Positions 32,929 to 44,044 of a DNA stretch of 64,000 nucleotides are shown here, in pieces (the first letter of the stretch is position 1; every line of letters begins with the position of its first letter). Source of the DNA: Dermanyssus gallinae (taxonomy: Eukaryota > Arthropoda > Arachnida > Mesostigmata > Dermanyssidae). A program made the position numbers and the translations under genes. A model generated the notes under the pieces. It saw only the letters and a list, made by a program, of their open reading frames with translations, ran no database searches and was not told the DNA's origin. The stretch covers positions 25,953 to 89,952 of the forward strand of contig QVRM01003921.1 in assembly GCA_003439945.1 (NCBI GenBank), written 5' to 3'.

Positions 32929-34146
32929 CAATTGATCAGATTGAGGAGACTGCCGTTTTCAAATGAAGTAAAATTAGGATACTTGGTCACGCGATCGAGT
33001 GAGTATATAGATATATATTTGTTGTTGAAAAGAATTTGTAGAGATTAGGAGGGACAGCAGCTTACGAAAAATACCGTCAACTGAAAGGATCTTGCCTTTG
33101 AAGCAGATAGTTAAGTGGATGACTACACAAGCCGATTCAGCTCTAAATGCAATTAGAGAGACTTGTGTTATCTATGATTTGAGTCGATATTTTGAACATG
33201 TTAACTTAACTGTTATTATAGCAGCTTAATACGATAAATGGGCGAAGTAATAATTACATAGTGAGTGCTCCTAGCAAACCTGCTTTTTGTTGTAACTTTA
33301 GAGAAAAATACAAACATTTGTATTGTACAACATAGTTGTTTGTCAAAAACAGCTGATACATTGCTATTATATTAATGGTAAACGCATTGCTGCCGGAGCG
33401 TTGTTGACATCGTCGTCGTTTGCCATGTTTTCCGATCACGGTAATCCTATTTGCTGCCTGAGCTCAGCGGCATGCGAGATTTCAGGGAATTTATTATAGC
33501 CAATCCGTTGCTAGGGCGGATATCTTACGCGTGCAACGTCTAGGCAAACATACATGTCCTGCAAAGTATATAAAAAAATCGAACGTGGAATAGATGTGTA
33601 TTTTTTAAGTTCCCTATTTTAAAGTCGGACTATCTTGTAAAGAAGAAATGCCACAAGGGCTGTCAATCTAAGCATTGGCGTTAGCTACACTTGTCTAACT
33701 ACTGATCGTTTAAAATGAACATTTAATCTTCTGCAGAAGCTACATTTCTATAGCTAACTTGTTTGACATCCGAGTAGTTGTAACTAACGCTGTGAAGACA
33801 AAATCCGCTATATCGATCTGAGCTGCCAAAGTTCGCAAGACCGACTGCTAGGTTGCCGACTCAAAGCAATTCTGCCGAACGAGGGCGATTACATGAGTAA
33901 GCGTCTGCAACTCTTGCACTTAACATGTACTCTGAACGGACATTTTCAGATGACCCGTACCTGATGATCTGTACCTGACAAATGACCGTTTAGTGATACA
34001 GTCTTATATACTTATAGAAAATACAGGGGAGACCGCAACATCAAACTTGTAATCAATTATTTCACAAAAGGACCCGCTTTCTCTCAGATTGGTCGATGAG
34101 AACAAACCATGAAAACCTAACGTTAACCTGTTGACCTACATGACAT

Positions 34147-34183
<37 letters not shown>
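32890..34183. other. No recognised gene; two (TA)n arrays
   Basis: (TA)n at 32895-32924 and 34150-34183 border an AT-rich stretch with nothing identifiable. The second array is immediately followed by a mariner-type terminus. Confidence 0.45.
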
Positions 34184-34186
<3 letters not shown>

Positions 34187-34390
34187 GTTGGTAAACATGA
34201 AGCTGAAAATTGTATGTATTTTTTAAATGCCCGTCACACCGTTTGCTGTATTACCTGCCTTACGGCTGCGGAGACTGGCCTAAGCATCTACAGCGTATTC
34301 GGCAAGGATAGAGTCTCAAAGACTTCGTGTAAATTTTTGTTGTCAAACTCTATTTCGACAACTTAGGCTTTTTAGATGAGCCTCGTTCTG
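34184..34390 (+). pseudogene. mariner N-terminal fragment at a (TA)n array
   Basis: TTAGGTTGGTAAACATGAAG follows the TA array and has the form of a mariner terminal repeat. About 70 bp on, the frame reads LTAAETGLSIYSVFGKDRVS, matching the mariner N-terminal helix-turn-helix (AAxxxxxICxVYGxDxVS). The remainder is lost. Confidence 0.5.
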
Positions 34391-34649
34391 TAAGGCCTAT
34401 TACGCTAAGGGAAACCCGCTAATCGGTGGAACAGAATCCCCGACAGAACCTTCCGAACCGAATCCCCCCAAGCTTTATCCGTGAACTCAGAGGTGTGTCA
34501 GATAACCATTGTCACTTGCCTTCGTGCCCATGGTTTCGTGTCAAAGTTGAAGTGATTTGAGCCAACGCAACGAAAAGGAGTATACAAGGCGTCGTCCATC
34601 ACGAGCTTCTTCGTTAGTACGCGCCGGTATAAGGAGCAGGAGGAACCGC

Positions 34650-35030
34650 TCTTGCTCGAGAGAGTGAGGCTTGCGGCTCGCGTCTATCGCGTTCTGTTGG
34701 TCTCGAATTCTAACCTATATTTGTCTCAAATGACGACCAAGACGTCTATCTACAGCCGCGATAGACGAAAAGAAGGTTGGACACAAGCAGAGCATATGCC
34801 CGATCTTGCACTGTGGAGCGTGTTACGTTGCTGAAACACCCCCGGCGTTGTGCCTGGTTGGTTTGGGGTGGTTTGCTGTTGGTTGGACCGTTTCATCTTT
34901 GTACACGACAAGGCCGTACACAGCTGCGCTTGTTTGGAGCGGAGGGCAACTTGTTGACATGGCCAGCATGTTCTCTCGATATGAATCCCATCCAGCATGT
35001 GTGGGTTAGTGAAAACTAGAGCCGCAACAG
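34650..35030 (+). pseudogene. Degraded Tc1-like transposase fragment
   Basis: Shifted frames read SNLYLSQMTTKTSIYSRDRR (region after the first Asp), LVWGGLLLVGPF (VMVWGGI-like block), and ACSLDMNPIQHVW, the WPAxSPDLNPIExxW catalytic motif with Glu changed to Gln. The order is correct for Tc1. The third catalytic residue is lost and stops are present. No ends were identified. Confidence 0.65.
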
Positions 35031-35267
35031 CACTACCAGAAATGCACATGCACACTATGTGCGAGGATAAGAATAGCATCCCACAGCACATCACTGACGA
35101 GTGAATAATTATCAATGCCAAAGTGCATAAGCTCGTTTGCATGTTCATTCAGACTTTCCGTTTTTATGGCAAACGTTTAGAGTCTCTACGCGTTCTTCTG
35201 TTAAGTAACGCTTCACCTTGGATTTGACAGCCTTACCCTGTTCGACTCACGAGGAGCAGATCGCGGA

Positions 35268-35390
35268 GATGTGGGACGTAGTCCAAGCGGCTAGTGCGCT
35301 AGTCATGGTTTTCATTCAACAGGGTGTCGCCGCTTCAATCCCTGTTGTTGACCGAATTGCTTTGAGCGATGCTCATTGGTAATACGTGAT
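35268..35390 (+). repeat. SINE-4 (tRNA-derived) copy a
   Basis: CGGCTAGTGCGCTAGTCATGG and the following sequence align with 50200-50275. The B-box equivalent (CTTCAATCCC, 35333-35342) is mutated from AGTTCGATCCC. No target duplication is visible, so this is an old copy. Confidence 0.65.
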
Positions 35391-35835
35391 GAATCATACT
35401 ACTCGCCAAAACAAGATGGCGGCGCCCAGCAGTGGGCTGTGTGTTGTATGTAGCTCCGTGATAGAGAGCTATGTGAGTAGACTCAGTGTCATACCGTCTT
35501 GTGGGTGTAGCCCATGTGAAGTGCTCATCACTGCGCACCGATGCAGGGGCCAACCAGCCCGCTTGGTGCCCTGGATGTTCTGAACTAAAAGGTGCCCGCT
35601 TAAAAAGCTTGAGATCCTGCAGCGGATTAGCTGCCTCGCGGCGGCACATACAAACCGTGTTCTTGAACAAACTGTCTTCTATTTTTGTCCCATTGGGAAC
35701 AACGTAATCACATCGGGAGTAGAAAACGAAGAAGCAGATTGGATAGCTTAAAGTGGCAAACAACACCGGCGGCAGCTCAAAAGTTCTCGCCAAGCTCCTA
35801 ATTGGTTCGAAAGTCTTAAATGCGTCCACCGTCAT
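35335..35835 (-). other. Unassigned 166-codon ORF
   Basis: The minus-strand ATG frame begins MTVDAFKTFEPIRSLARTF and has no recognised domain. Its last 15 or so codons run into the SINE-4 copy, which suggests it is not a conserved gene. It may be a chance frame or part of a degenerate repeat. Confidence 0.15.
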
Positions 35836-36045
35836 CTGTGTTAAAAGTTAGGTATGTGTTTTTAATTGACGCGTATATCACCAACAGTTGCAGCTTGTCA
35901 TTTATTCGTTCATATTCACCGCTGGTCTTGACAAAAAAAAAACACCACTGGCAAAAAAAACTAAGTAAATGAACACTAGTAGGTGTTGATAATGATAATA
36001 TTTGTGGTCACGATGGAAGTGGCGGTCAATCTAGTTTATAATTAA

Positions 36046-36046
36046 A

Positions 36047-36094
<48 letters not shown>
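36046..36094. repeat. (AAT)n microsatellite
   Basis: About 16 uninterrupted AAT units directly upstream of the LINE G endonuclease fragment. A second AAT array follows the element. Confidence 0.95.
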
Positions 36095-36776
36095 CCTCCT
36101 TCCGCATGGTGGCCGCCGTAAGAATAGGCGCTCCCACATGTGAGCCATACAAGTGCAGAGCATGTGGAAAAACAGTGGATAAGGACGGACTGCACCCTTT
36201 AAGCTGCTCTAAGAGCCCTGGTAGAACTCTCAGACACGCGGAAATCAACGCAGTTTTAAAGAAGGCTCTTCGTAGAGCCGGCATACCAAGCACCCTAGAG
36301 CCCAGGTTGGGCTTCGAAGACGACAAAAGACCCGACGGCGTCACCATTCCGCCATGGTCTAAGGGCAAATGTCTAGTATGGGATGCCACGGTATCATGTA
36401 CAGTGGCTCCGTCATACTTGACGTATAGCGCTACCCGGTCAGGGTGGGTTGCCGAACATGCTGAGATCGCAAAAAAGCGCAAATACTCTGACCTAGAGCA
36501 AAGATACCACTTCGTACCCGTCGCCATGGAAACGATGAGTCCAATCAGCAAAAACACAAGTATCTTCCTCAAAGACCTAGGTATCAAAATAAGTGCTAAC
36601 ACGGGTGACCAACGCGAGGGTGAGTTTCTACGTCAGCAACTCTCGCTCGCAGTGTGTAGGGGAAACGCCGCCGCTGTCATCGGCTCCATGGATTGAGGAG
36701 CGGGGGTGAGCCTAGACGGGTACACGTTTAGATCCCACATTTGTAGGGAAACACCGAAATATTGAATAAATTATAA

Positions 36777-36780
<4 letters not shown>
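36095..36780 (+). mobile_element. LINE G copy 4, 5'-truncated, between AAT arrays
   Basis: A short LINE G 3' end: an open frame (36106-36696), a 3' UTR of about 75 bp (36697-36770; ATCCCACATTTGTAGGGAAA) and a (TAA)n tail. It is bounded on both sides by AAT repeats, which is consistent with tail-primed insertion into an AAT array. No frame damage is seen. Confidence 0.8.
36106..36696 (+). pseudogene. R2-type Cys-His motif and restriction-like endonuclease, intact 196-codon frame
   Basis: Residues 17-34 (CRACG...LHPLSC) give C-x2-C-x9-H-x3-C, the zinc motif between RT and endonuclease in R2-type LINEs. Residues 43-44 (RH), 65 (E), 75-77 (RPD) and 93 (D in LVWDATV) match the restriction-like endonuclease signature RPD-x15-D. 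KKRKYSDLEQRY, HFVPVAMETMS and a terminal RGNAAAV motif follow, and the stop is at 36694. The enzyme would nick DNA for target-primed reverse transcription, but the RT itself is missing, so I class it as a truncated pseudogene. It has no internal stops. Sister fragments are at 31700, 43150 (minus) and 53216. Confidence 0.88.
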
Positions 36781-36868
<88 letters not shown>

Positions 36869-36872
36869 TATA

Positions 36873-36910
<38 letters not shown>
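36768..36910. repeat. (AAT)n / (ATT)n array, inverted about its centre
   Basis: About 95 bp of (AAT)n passes through TATATATA (36868-36876) into about 35 bp of (ATT)n, so the array is itself a palindrome. Confidence 0.9.
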
Positions 36911-36914
<4 letters not shown>

Positions 36915-36965
36915 GAATTTAATTTTTCAGTATTTCCTTACAATTGTAGGACCCAAACGTTAGGT
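36911..36965 (-). repeat. Inverted LINE G 3' UTR tail
   Basis: On the minus strand this reads ACGTTTGGGTCCTACAATTG and on to GAAATACTGAAAAATTAAA. It matches the 3' UTR end of copy 4 (ACGTTTAGATCCCACATTTG, 36725 onwards) read on the plus strand. Two LINE G tails therefore meet tail to tail across the AAT/ATT array. Confidence 0.75.
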
Positions 36966-37262
36966 TCGATGTTCCAACATCAAACATTTAGTTGAGCAGC
37001 CGTTAGAATTCGAATTTGAATGGCAGCGGCATGCCGCTTGAAGCCTACGGGCCGTTACGCCGGTGGTTTCGTGTTGTTTCACCATGTCGTGTGGATCTTC
37101 ACAGCCTCATGGCTGCTCGTGCCTCTGTCGCATGGCCACACACAGTACACCAAACTGATCACTAGGTTACAGGCATCACTTTGGTGTCTCACTTTCTAGG
37201 TTTGCCATCCTGCACACACACAAATAGGCGTGTTTCCTCGGAGCTCGATGTGCACACGTCCG
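36966..37262 (+). repeat. Repeat X, left copy (inverted partner at 50797-51102)
   Basis: GAGCAGCCGTTAGAATTCGA and about 300 bp around it align with the minus strand of 50797-51102, ending CTCGATGTGCACACGTCCGC in both. No coding frame is conserved. It lies next to LINE G sequence in both places, so it may belong to that family's non-coding region or be an independent repeat. Confidence 0.8.
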
Positions 37263-37729
37263 CACTCCTTATTATTATTATTATTACGTATAGACAGATA
37301 TACGTATCGAATGCAGCAGACACCGTCACCACTGTTGCTAAACAAAATTAACGGCAACAACAGTGCCGGGGCAGCAGAGACACTGAGTGCAGAAACTGCA
37401 GCAGCAGTCGAAGCAGACGCTATTAAGACGCCTTAAGAGACGTACGGCAGCGGAAAACGCTATTATTCATATTCAATTAGAGCTAATAGGAAGCACCGTT
37501 CTTTCCGAGCAGAAAGTGCACATGTAAACCTGGGTAAGCTAACACTGTGTAAAAACCGTGTGTCTCCCATGAAGACTCTCCGTTCGGAGGGCTTCAGCCG
37601 AACAACGTCGACAGAACAGCTGCGTGGTTGGCTAACCAGGAGGCATACTGTAGTTCGTGCTATTTGGAAGCACTATCGACCTCCTGTTTCATAACCCTTA
37701 ATATCCGATGAAATTTTAAGGATGCGAGA

Positions 37730-39065
37730 TTCTTAATATTCTAGCACAGAAGCACTGACCGGTGCTGACGACTTTGTGTGTGCCTGGCCAGGGGTGCGCC
37801 TCGCGTTGGCAGACGATAACGTACTTATCTAGGCAGCTAGGTTTGCGCGTATTGACGTGCGAATTAGGGCTGCTGAGATCAACATTAAACAAAGGAACTA
37901 CGCTTTGGAGGCCACACTCAGGGCGACTGTGTTCAGGAGGAAGTACAGACAAAGACGGGCGCGTCCCTGGTTTACACAGGCATGCTTCTTAAAACGTCGG
38001 GAAGTCTTGGGGCTCCTGCGTCAAGGTGCTCCACACCCCGACCCCTTGATAATTGTTGATCGTATGGCGCTCTATAGCCAGCATATAGCAACCTTCAAGA
38101 AACTGCTTGTAGAGAATATGCGCCGGAATGATGGTGAGGAGGAGTTTTGTATGTTTGAGAGAGCAGAGCTTGTATCCCAAGTCTACATTGTTCGCCGGCC
38201 AAACAAAAGCATACACTGCATGACAAAAGAATAGTTGCGGCAGCACTTTCCTGCTTTTCTGCTTAATGCAAACGCTCCCGCACCCTGTTATTTAGCAACC
38301 GCTCACTCAAGAGCGGCGCCACATAGCTTCCGCGTTTACGGTGGAAGAAGTGGTGCAGATCCTGCGCGGGCTTCCCAAGAAGAAAAGTAGTGGTCCTGAT
38401 GGGATCTGTTACGAACACTGGGCTTAGTCGTTCAATGTTTTATCAGGGGAGCTATGTAACATGTTTAACTAGATACTCAGCAGGGGACACATATCCCAGG
38501 TTTTGCACGTAGCCACGGTTATTCTGCTATTCATGGGCAGAAACGGCAACAACTGGACGATTCAAATCTCAACCGAGGTAATGCATCAAAACGCACTCTT
38601 AAGAAAATGTTCGCTAGGCTAATTATCTGAAGGGTGTCTCTAACTGTGGAGAAGGCCTACCTCCGGAGCAATTCGGATTCAGGAAAGGTCGAGGTACACA
38701 GGACGCGAGAGAACAATCAGGCTTCCGTCACCTATTACAGGACCACTTCAGCAATTTTTGTTGGACTGACAGACAAAAGTGACCAAAGCTTCGGCAGAGG
38801 CAGCGCAGCTAAATGTACACCTCGTTAGGGAGCCTTGCATAGAAATGGCATGCACTAGTCGGCATGTGTACACAAAGTACGTTGTGCATCACTTAGTAGG
38901 GCTGACATAAAGATTCCACTAAGTTGGCGATCAATGTCGCTGTCGGTTCTGCTTGTAGATGTGCGTTAAACACCATGCAGCGAGCTGTCAGACGCATCAG
39001 CGGTCTTTGCAATATTTCGCCCGGTGGCTCGCTAAAGTGTTCATGTCTTAAATAAAAACAACTGT
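37730..39065 (+). mobile_element. LINE A copy 3, decayed
   Basis: This aligns with 7040-8650 and 18900-19165. Frames read AAEINIKQRNYALEATL, RRKYRQRRARPWFT and, at 38370-38430, LPKKKSSGPDGICYEHW with the GPDG motif intact. Stops and shifts follow (38447, 38470). Large parts of the RT are deleted between 38700 and 38750. The 3' end near 39045-39065 has AATAAA (39051) and A-rich DNA. Confidence 0.75.
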
Positions 39066-39318
39066 ATTGTACATATGTACCATCTTGAAACGCAACATTA
39101 TTATTAACGCGAAATAAACAATAATTTTACAAATCATGCCGTTGAGGATCAGCTGTCATCCTGCCATATACAATTTTGGAGAAACTTTAGATATCTCTCT
39201 CATGTGCCCTTGGTGAATTGAAGATATGTCTCACGGTTATCCTATGACAGAGACCTCTAGATCGTGAAAAGAGCTGAGCGTGGGAACTTTTAGAAGAGGA
39301 CAGTTTATTATTCAGACA

Positions 39319-39320
<2 letters not shown>

Positions 39321-39368
<48 letters not shown>
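39321..39368. repeat. (TA)n array at the left edge of the fold-back element
   Basis: Pure TA, 48 bp; the fold-back element starts directly after it. A matching array of about 60 bp (40444-40504) follows the element, so a single array was split. Confidence 0.95.
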
Positions 39369-39371
<3 letters not shown>

Positions 39372-40440
39372 GGTGTTGCAGGAATATTTGAAGCGCGATA
39401 TACAGAATTGTAGAGTTCGTTAAAGCAAATATTTTTTCCAATGGAACATGGCCTCTAAGAAATCTTGTTTCGGAGTGAGAGCGAAATTACTACAATTTGT
39501 GACACTAGTGTTTTTGCCCGACATAGGAGCACAAAATGTGCTGTTGCGAGACAACCAGTCTTCCTAGACGGAAACTACAATACACCATCGTGTTCGTGAT
39601 AAAATTCTGCTCCATCTGAAGAATATGCAAGGCCGGTCAGAAGACGCGACATGGTCGCTTAGAAGAGAATTCGCCAAAAATAAAGTTCTTTATTAGCGTT
39701 CACGCCAAATACTTTAGAATCATAACCCTACAACCACTCACAGCGCTCAAAATGGACATATTCAGCCAATGCGCATATCATGGCGATCATTTTGGTACCA
39801 ATCATATGTCAATGCGAGCTGTGGTTGCGGGGTAATTACGATTTTTCGGAGGGCATGTCCAGGTTAAGTGCATGAAAAATGACGCGCTGCGGCTGTCGCG
39901 CGACACGTCGGCGGTAGTGAACGTCGTCACACAGTCATTTTACATGCACTTAATCTGGACATACCCTCCAAAAAATCGTAATTACTCCGCAACCACAGCT
40001 CGCATGGGCATGCGTTTGGTACCAAAATGATCGCCATGAATTGCGCATTGGCTGAATATGTCCGTTTTGAGCGCTGTGAGTGGTTGTAGGGTTATGATTC
40101 TAAAATATTTGGCGTGAACGCTAATAAAGAACTTTATTTTTGGCGAATTCTCTTCTAAGCGACCATGTCGCGTCTTCTGACCGGCCTTGCATATTCTTCA
40201 GATGGAGCAGAATTTTATCACGAACACGTGTGCTTATTTTCTGTCTAGGAAGACTGGTTGTCTCGCAACAGCACATTTTGTGCTCCTATGTCGGTCAAAA
40301 ACACCAGTGTCACAAATTGTAGTAATTTCACTCTCACTCCGAAACAAGACTTCTCAGAGACCATGTTCCATTGGAAAAAATATTTGCCTTAACGAGCTCT
40401 ACAATTCTGTATATAGCGCTTCAAATATTCCTGCAACACC

Positions 40441-40443
<3 letters not shown>
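39369..40443. mobile_element. 1,075-bp fold-back (near-perfect palindrome) DNA element in (TA)n
   Basis: The left arm starts CAGGGTGTTGCAGGAATATT (39369) and runs to about 39883. The right arm, 39934-40443, is its reverse complement with only scattered mismatches. A GC-rich spacer of about 50 bp (39884-39933) joins them. TA dinucleotides flank both ends. No transposase frame exists; open frames inside are arm sequence read in either direction. Family: TA-targeting, terminal CAGGG, non-autonomous; I cannot name it. The arms are so similar that the copy is probably young, and read-through transcription would yield a hairpin of about 510 bp. Confidence 0.93.

Positions 40444-40504
<61 letters not shown>
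40444..40504. repeat. (TA)n array, right of the fold-back element
   Basis: About 60 bp of pure TA followed by (CATA)n (40505-40520). Confidence 0.95.
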
Positions 40505-40509
<5 letters not shown>

Positions 40510-40559
40510 CATACATACATATACGATCGGAGTCTACAGATAAATAACTGGTAAACGCA

Positions 40560-41340
40560 TATATTTTGATTTCAAAGGTATTTGACAAGGTGAATTATAC
40601 ATTGTTGTTACAACATTACATTAGAAAGTTTTAATATTGATTCCGCAACTCATCAATGGGTGTCAGCGGACCTCACTGGGCGAACATTTAGTGGTAGTTG
40701 AATCTTTTCGTGATCTTGGTGTGGTTGCGAATCCTAAACTAGATTTCTCTAAACACATTACTACCACCGTAACTTCTGTCTCACAATTATGTAATACCTT
40801 ATTTAGATGTTTCATCGTAAAAAATGCGGATTTATACGTGAATGTGTACGAAAGTCTAGTCTTATCCGAATGCCTTTTACTGCAGCCAGTTTTGGGCACC
40901 TTATATGGTAAAAGATGTAAATGCCACTGAGAGGGTACTGGCCAAATTTATCAGATGAGTGTCAAAAAGGTGTAATCTTCTTCGTGAACGCGTATCTCTT
41001 GTGCCAATGCAAAGTTTGCATGAACAGGGTAATCTACCGCTGTAAAAAGGTTGTGTTATCTCAGGACTGACAAGGCCATGTTTATTTATGTTGATTGTGG
41101 CCTACAGAGTCAAGTAAATGCTAAATGAGTGGAGGTTACGCACTCGGTAAAGATAAATAGCACAGTCACGTTGAGAGTTGACAGCCCTACTCATAGTGTA
41201 AGAACGTGCGCACGGCCAGACTCAAGGCATTAGATCTAGGCTTGGCTATATCTATTTATATGTTTAAATTGAGACGCGACGTCGAATTACGTTTTATTTA
41301 TGAGGATGCGTAATTCATAATAAAAAAGTTGACTAAGTGC
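40560..41340 (+). pseudogene. CR1/Jockey-like LINE E 3' fragment
   Basis: Plus-strand frames read FSKVFDKVNYTLLL (block A-like, FDKV with Asp), then VVVESFRDLGVVANPKLDFSK and HITTTVTSVSQLCNTLFRCF (region after YADD). Next come SLVLSECL and, shifted, CSQFWAPYMVKDVNATERVL (RT thumb). The YADD block is deleted. Stops are frequent. The end near 41325 has AATAAA-like DNA. Confidence 0.65.
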
Positions 41341-42765
41341 ACTATGTGCAGTGGAGCTTTGCTCTCCCAGGTTACTCGATACTCGCGGACCCGTCTCACG
41401 ATATTTGCCCTACCGTATTTTTATACTGTAGATACTTTAGGTTTAACCCGTAAATAGATTTGGAATTACTTTCCCTATTTTCCCTACTCTTAAACACGGA
41501 CAATGCTTTAGATGTTTTCGTGTGCCGTATATTCCGGCTGGTGCCCATGCGCGTCAGATCTCAACGGGAGTCAACGTCAGGAGCGCGTTGTGCACGCAAC
41601 GTTGTCCTCTTTGGCCCTCCTGCTTATGGGCGAAACATAGCGATCCTCCCCTGAGAACGGCCACACTCACATCATAGACTAACGATGGCGACTAAGATGA
41701 TCCGTCGGTTCAACGATGCGGAAATGTTCTTCCCGTGTCTATGACTAGACAAAGCCAGTGCTGCTGCTGCTGCTGCTACTGCCGCTGCGCTCAATTCAAT
41801 AAGTGTGTGCAGATGGGGAAGCTTGGGAAAGGGGAAGCGCCAGGACATCGACCAGTCACTAGCGCCACTGCTAGCTGCTCTGACGAGACCAGAATCGCTA
41901 AGGTCTTCTTCCACTTTCTGCCGGCCTGCTGGGAAACAGGAAAGAGGCCAGACGAGGCTTTTTGGCGTGTCTGTTTGTCGTCTCGCTGTCAAACTCGGAA
42001 CATAAACATCCGCCTGTTAAGAAAGCAATACTATCGCCACTACCGGGTGTGGCTGTGCAGCGTCTCTCTCGCTCTCTCTCTCTCTCTCTGTGTACGTGTG
42101 TGTGCGTATACGCGCATACTTTACTTTAGAGAGTCCGTTTTTCCAGTTGTAACTAGTTTCCGCTGTGGTCGCCGCAGCGCTCTCGCTTCCGTCGAATAGC
42201 CCAGAAGCCAAAATAAGTCTTATTTTTGGTAGCTCTCCTTCGCCAATACAATCGACGTCACTCATAACCTATGTTGCAAGCCAGTTTGACACTTTTGTAC
42301 GGATCTATGCCTCCGTGCTAGTGTCTCAATCGTTAGGCTCTTGAACACAACACAACAAGTTGCGGGATGCAAGACTTGCAGGGTCTGCTTAACGACCTAT
42401 CTTGAGCTTGCACAATTCATAGACTAACTGTTGAAATAGCGCATATATGGTATATGTGCCACGCTGTTGCCATGAACTAAGCGTGTATGCGCAGACCAGA
42501 AAAAGATCTGGCCACCTCGGTGTTCTTGAGTGTCATTTCAAGCTCTGAGTAGAGATTTGCTACGACTATACTCTTGCTTTTCTTCAAGCCAATATTGTTA
42601 AGTTCGCCGCTCTGTCGCACGGCAGCTATGTATGCCCATCTATTACCCGAAATAGTTTTTGTACACCATATCAAAGAGGGCCTAGCAAAATTTGTAGGCA
42701 CAAACGTTTTAAGTCACAAGAAATATGTAGATTTATAAATACAAATGCTTTTTCGGCCCTAATTA
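41340..42765. other. No recognised gene; CpG-richer part with CTG and CT runs
   Basis: 41560-42270 is GC-richer than its surroundings, with (CTG)5-6 at 41761-41778, a CT run (42063-42090) and GT-rich DNA. An open frame at 41741-42199 translates as a poly-Cys run and other low-complexity sequence and is not credible as a protein. It might be a host promoter or UTR region. Confidence 0.3.
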
Positions 42766-42769
42766 AGTA

Positions 42770-42970
42770 CGGCGCGTCGAATCTAGCCTGCTCCAGTTTC
42801 TTCTCAGCTTACGATCGGGCTCCTGAGTTTGAGATTAAGTCTCTAAACGGAAGACAGATTCGGAGCCTGCTAGGGCGTCATCGTATCTGTCTATTTTGTA
42901 ACGCAAGCGCAAGTCGACATACGTCCGCGTACTGCATTTCTACCAACCAGCACCTAAACGTGTCTGGCTA
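42770..42970 (+). pseudogene. Possible LINE 3' coding fragment with a Cys-His cluster
   Basis: The frame NLACSSFFSAYDRAPEFEIK, then LLGRHRICLFCNASASRHTS followed by AYC, has the C-x2-C...H...C pattern and wording of APE-LINE C-termini. It is about 65 codons long and no RT block is attached. Tentative. Confidence 0.25.
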
Positions 42971-43149
42971 AAGAAGAACAAACGACGTGACGCACTCGAC
43001 GAAGCCTACGGCTCTCCTTACGATCGTTAGAGAACTAGATGTTAGTATACGCATGCCGATAGTATATGCATATAGTCTGTGGGTTTATTTATATAGCTTT
43101 GCTATGTAAGCACGTTGGAGTAGACAGTTGTCTCCGTGCGAACGTGTGG

Positions 43150-43480
43150 TCACGGATTCTCTAATCCACGGTTAGTCCAGTTTAACAATGTGCCCCGAAC
43201 AGACGCTGCATTTCCTCGTTGAATATCGAGCGACAGCCTCGGACGCAAGAATTCGGATGCTCTCGAGTCTCCAGTCGAAAGGTTAAGGCTTTCATCCGTG
43301 CGCTGAATCAGCGTGATTGTGAGGGAGTCTGCAGCGCCTATAGTCTCGAACGCCAACGGACACAATTCGAGCGGATAATCAACGCTAGAGTATTTTCTGC
43401 ATTTGTTAGCCTTAGTTAAACTGAGGGCATGACTTGCTCGGGTCGCACCTGTACCGATCATCGAATAGGCTAATAAGTAC
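43150..43480 (-). pseudogene. LINE G restriction-like endonuclease C-terminus
   Basis: The minus-strand frame reads GTGATRASHALSLTKANKCR, then KYSSVDYPLELCPLAFETIG and STGDSRASEFLRPRL and ends in IQRGNAASVRGTL. This matches the last 100 residues of LINE G copies 2 and 4. The RPD and Asp residues lie further upstream and are missing. Truncated at about 43480. Confidence 0.8.
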
Positions 43481-43489
43481 ATATAAATT

Positions 43490-44040
43490 AAGCTTAAGTT
43501 TTTGAAAAATAATACGATTTCATAAAAGGGAGTGCACTTACACAGTCAGAAGTGTGTATACAGTAAACAGGTAATCCAGGACCTCTGAAAAATACAGCAT
43601 TGTGGCAAGTATTTACACTCAACACAACAGTATTGCTGACTCTTGTATGATGGCTTTTTACAACTCATGAATCAAATAGCATCCCCATAGCTCTTCACTC
43701 CGCAGCTCCTGTCAATACCTTCATCGGTCTGATATACTAGAGCCGGAAGCAACATATTTTTTTTAATTCCCGCTTAAAAATGCTCACAGAGGAGAGAGAT
43801 CGTATGCGGCCAGATAGCGCGCTCTACAGGCAGACGGCACAATGGAGAATAGGACCTAAGTTTATTTCTGGTCCGCGGTATCACAAATACTGTCCCTCTA
43901 CGTAGCCGCCTTCCCTGTCTATGCACCAAAGAAAATGCTATATCCGCCTATAGTAAACCACAAGAGGTTTTGTAGGCAAGCGTGGCCTCTCTAAGAACAT
44001 ATATTTTTGAGACTGGTAAGGAATTATGGACAGCGAACAG
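43490..44040. other. No recognised gene
   Basis: AT-rich; nothing identified before the 3' end of LINE H. Confidence 0.4.
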
Positions 44041-44044
44041 ATCA

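Noticed and set aside
37230..37436. 68-codon Leu/Ala-rich ORF
   Set aside because: It starts at GTG, includes ATT-repeat translation and overlaps repeat X.
39187..40543. ORFs inside the fold-back element as transposase
   Set aside because: They are arm sequence read in both directions and contain no DDE, zinc finger or other motif.
41741..42199. Long ORF with a poly-Cys start
   Set aside because: The cysteines come from a CTG repeat and the rest includes CT/GT microsatellite translation. No domain.
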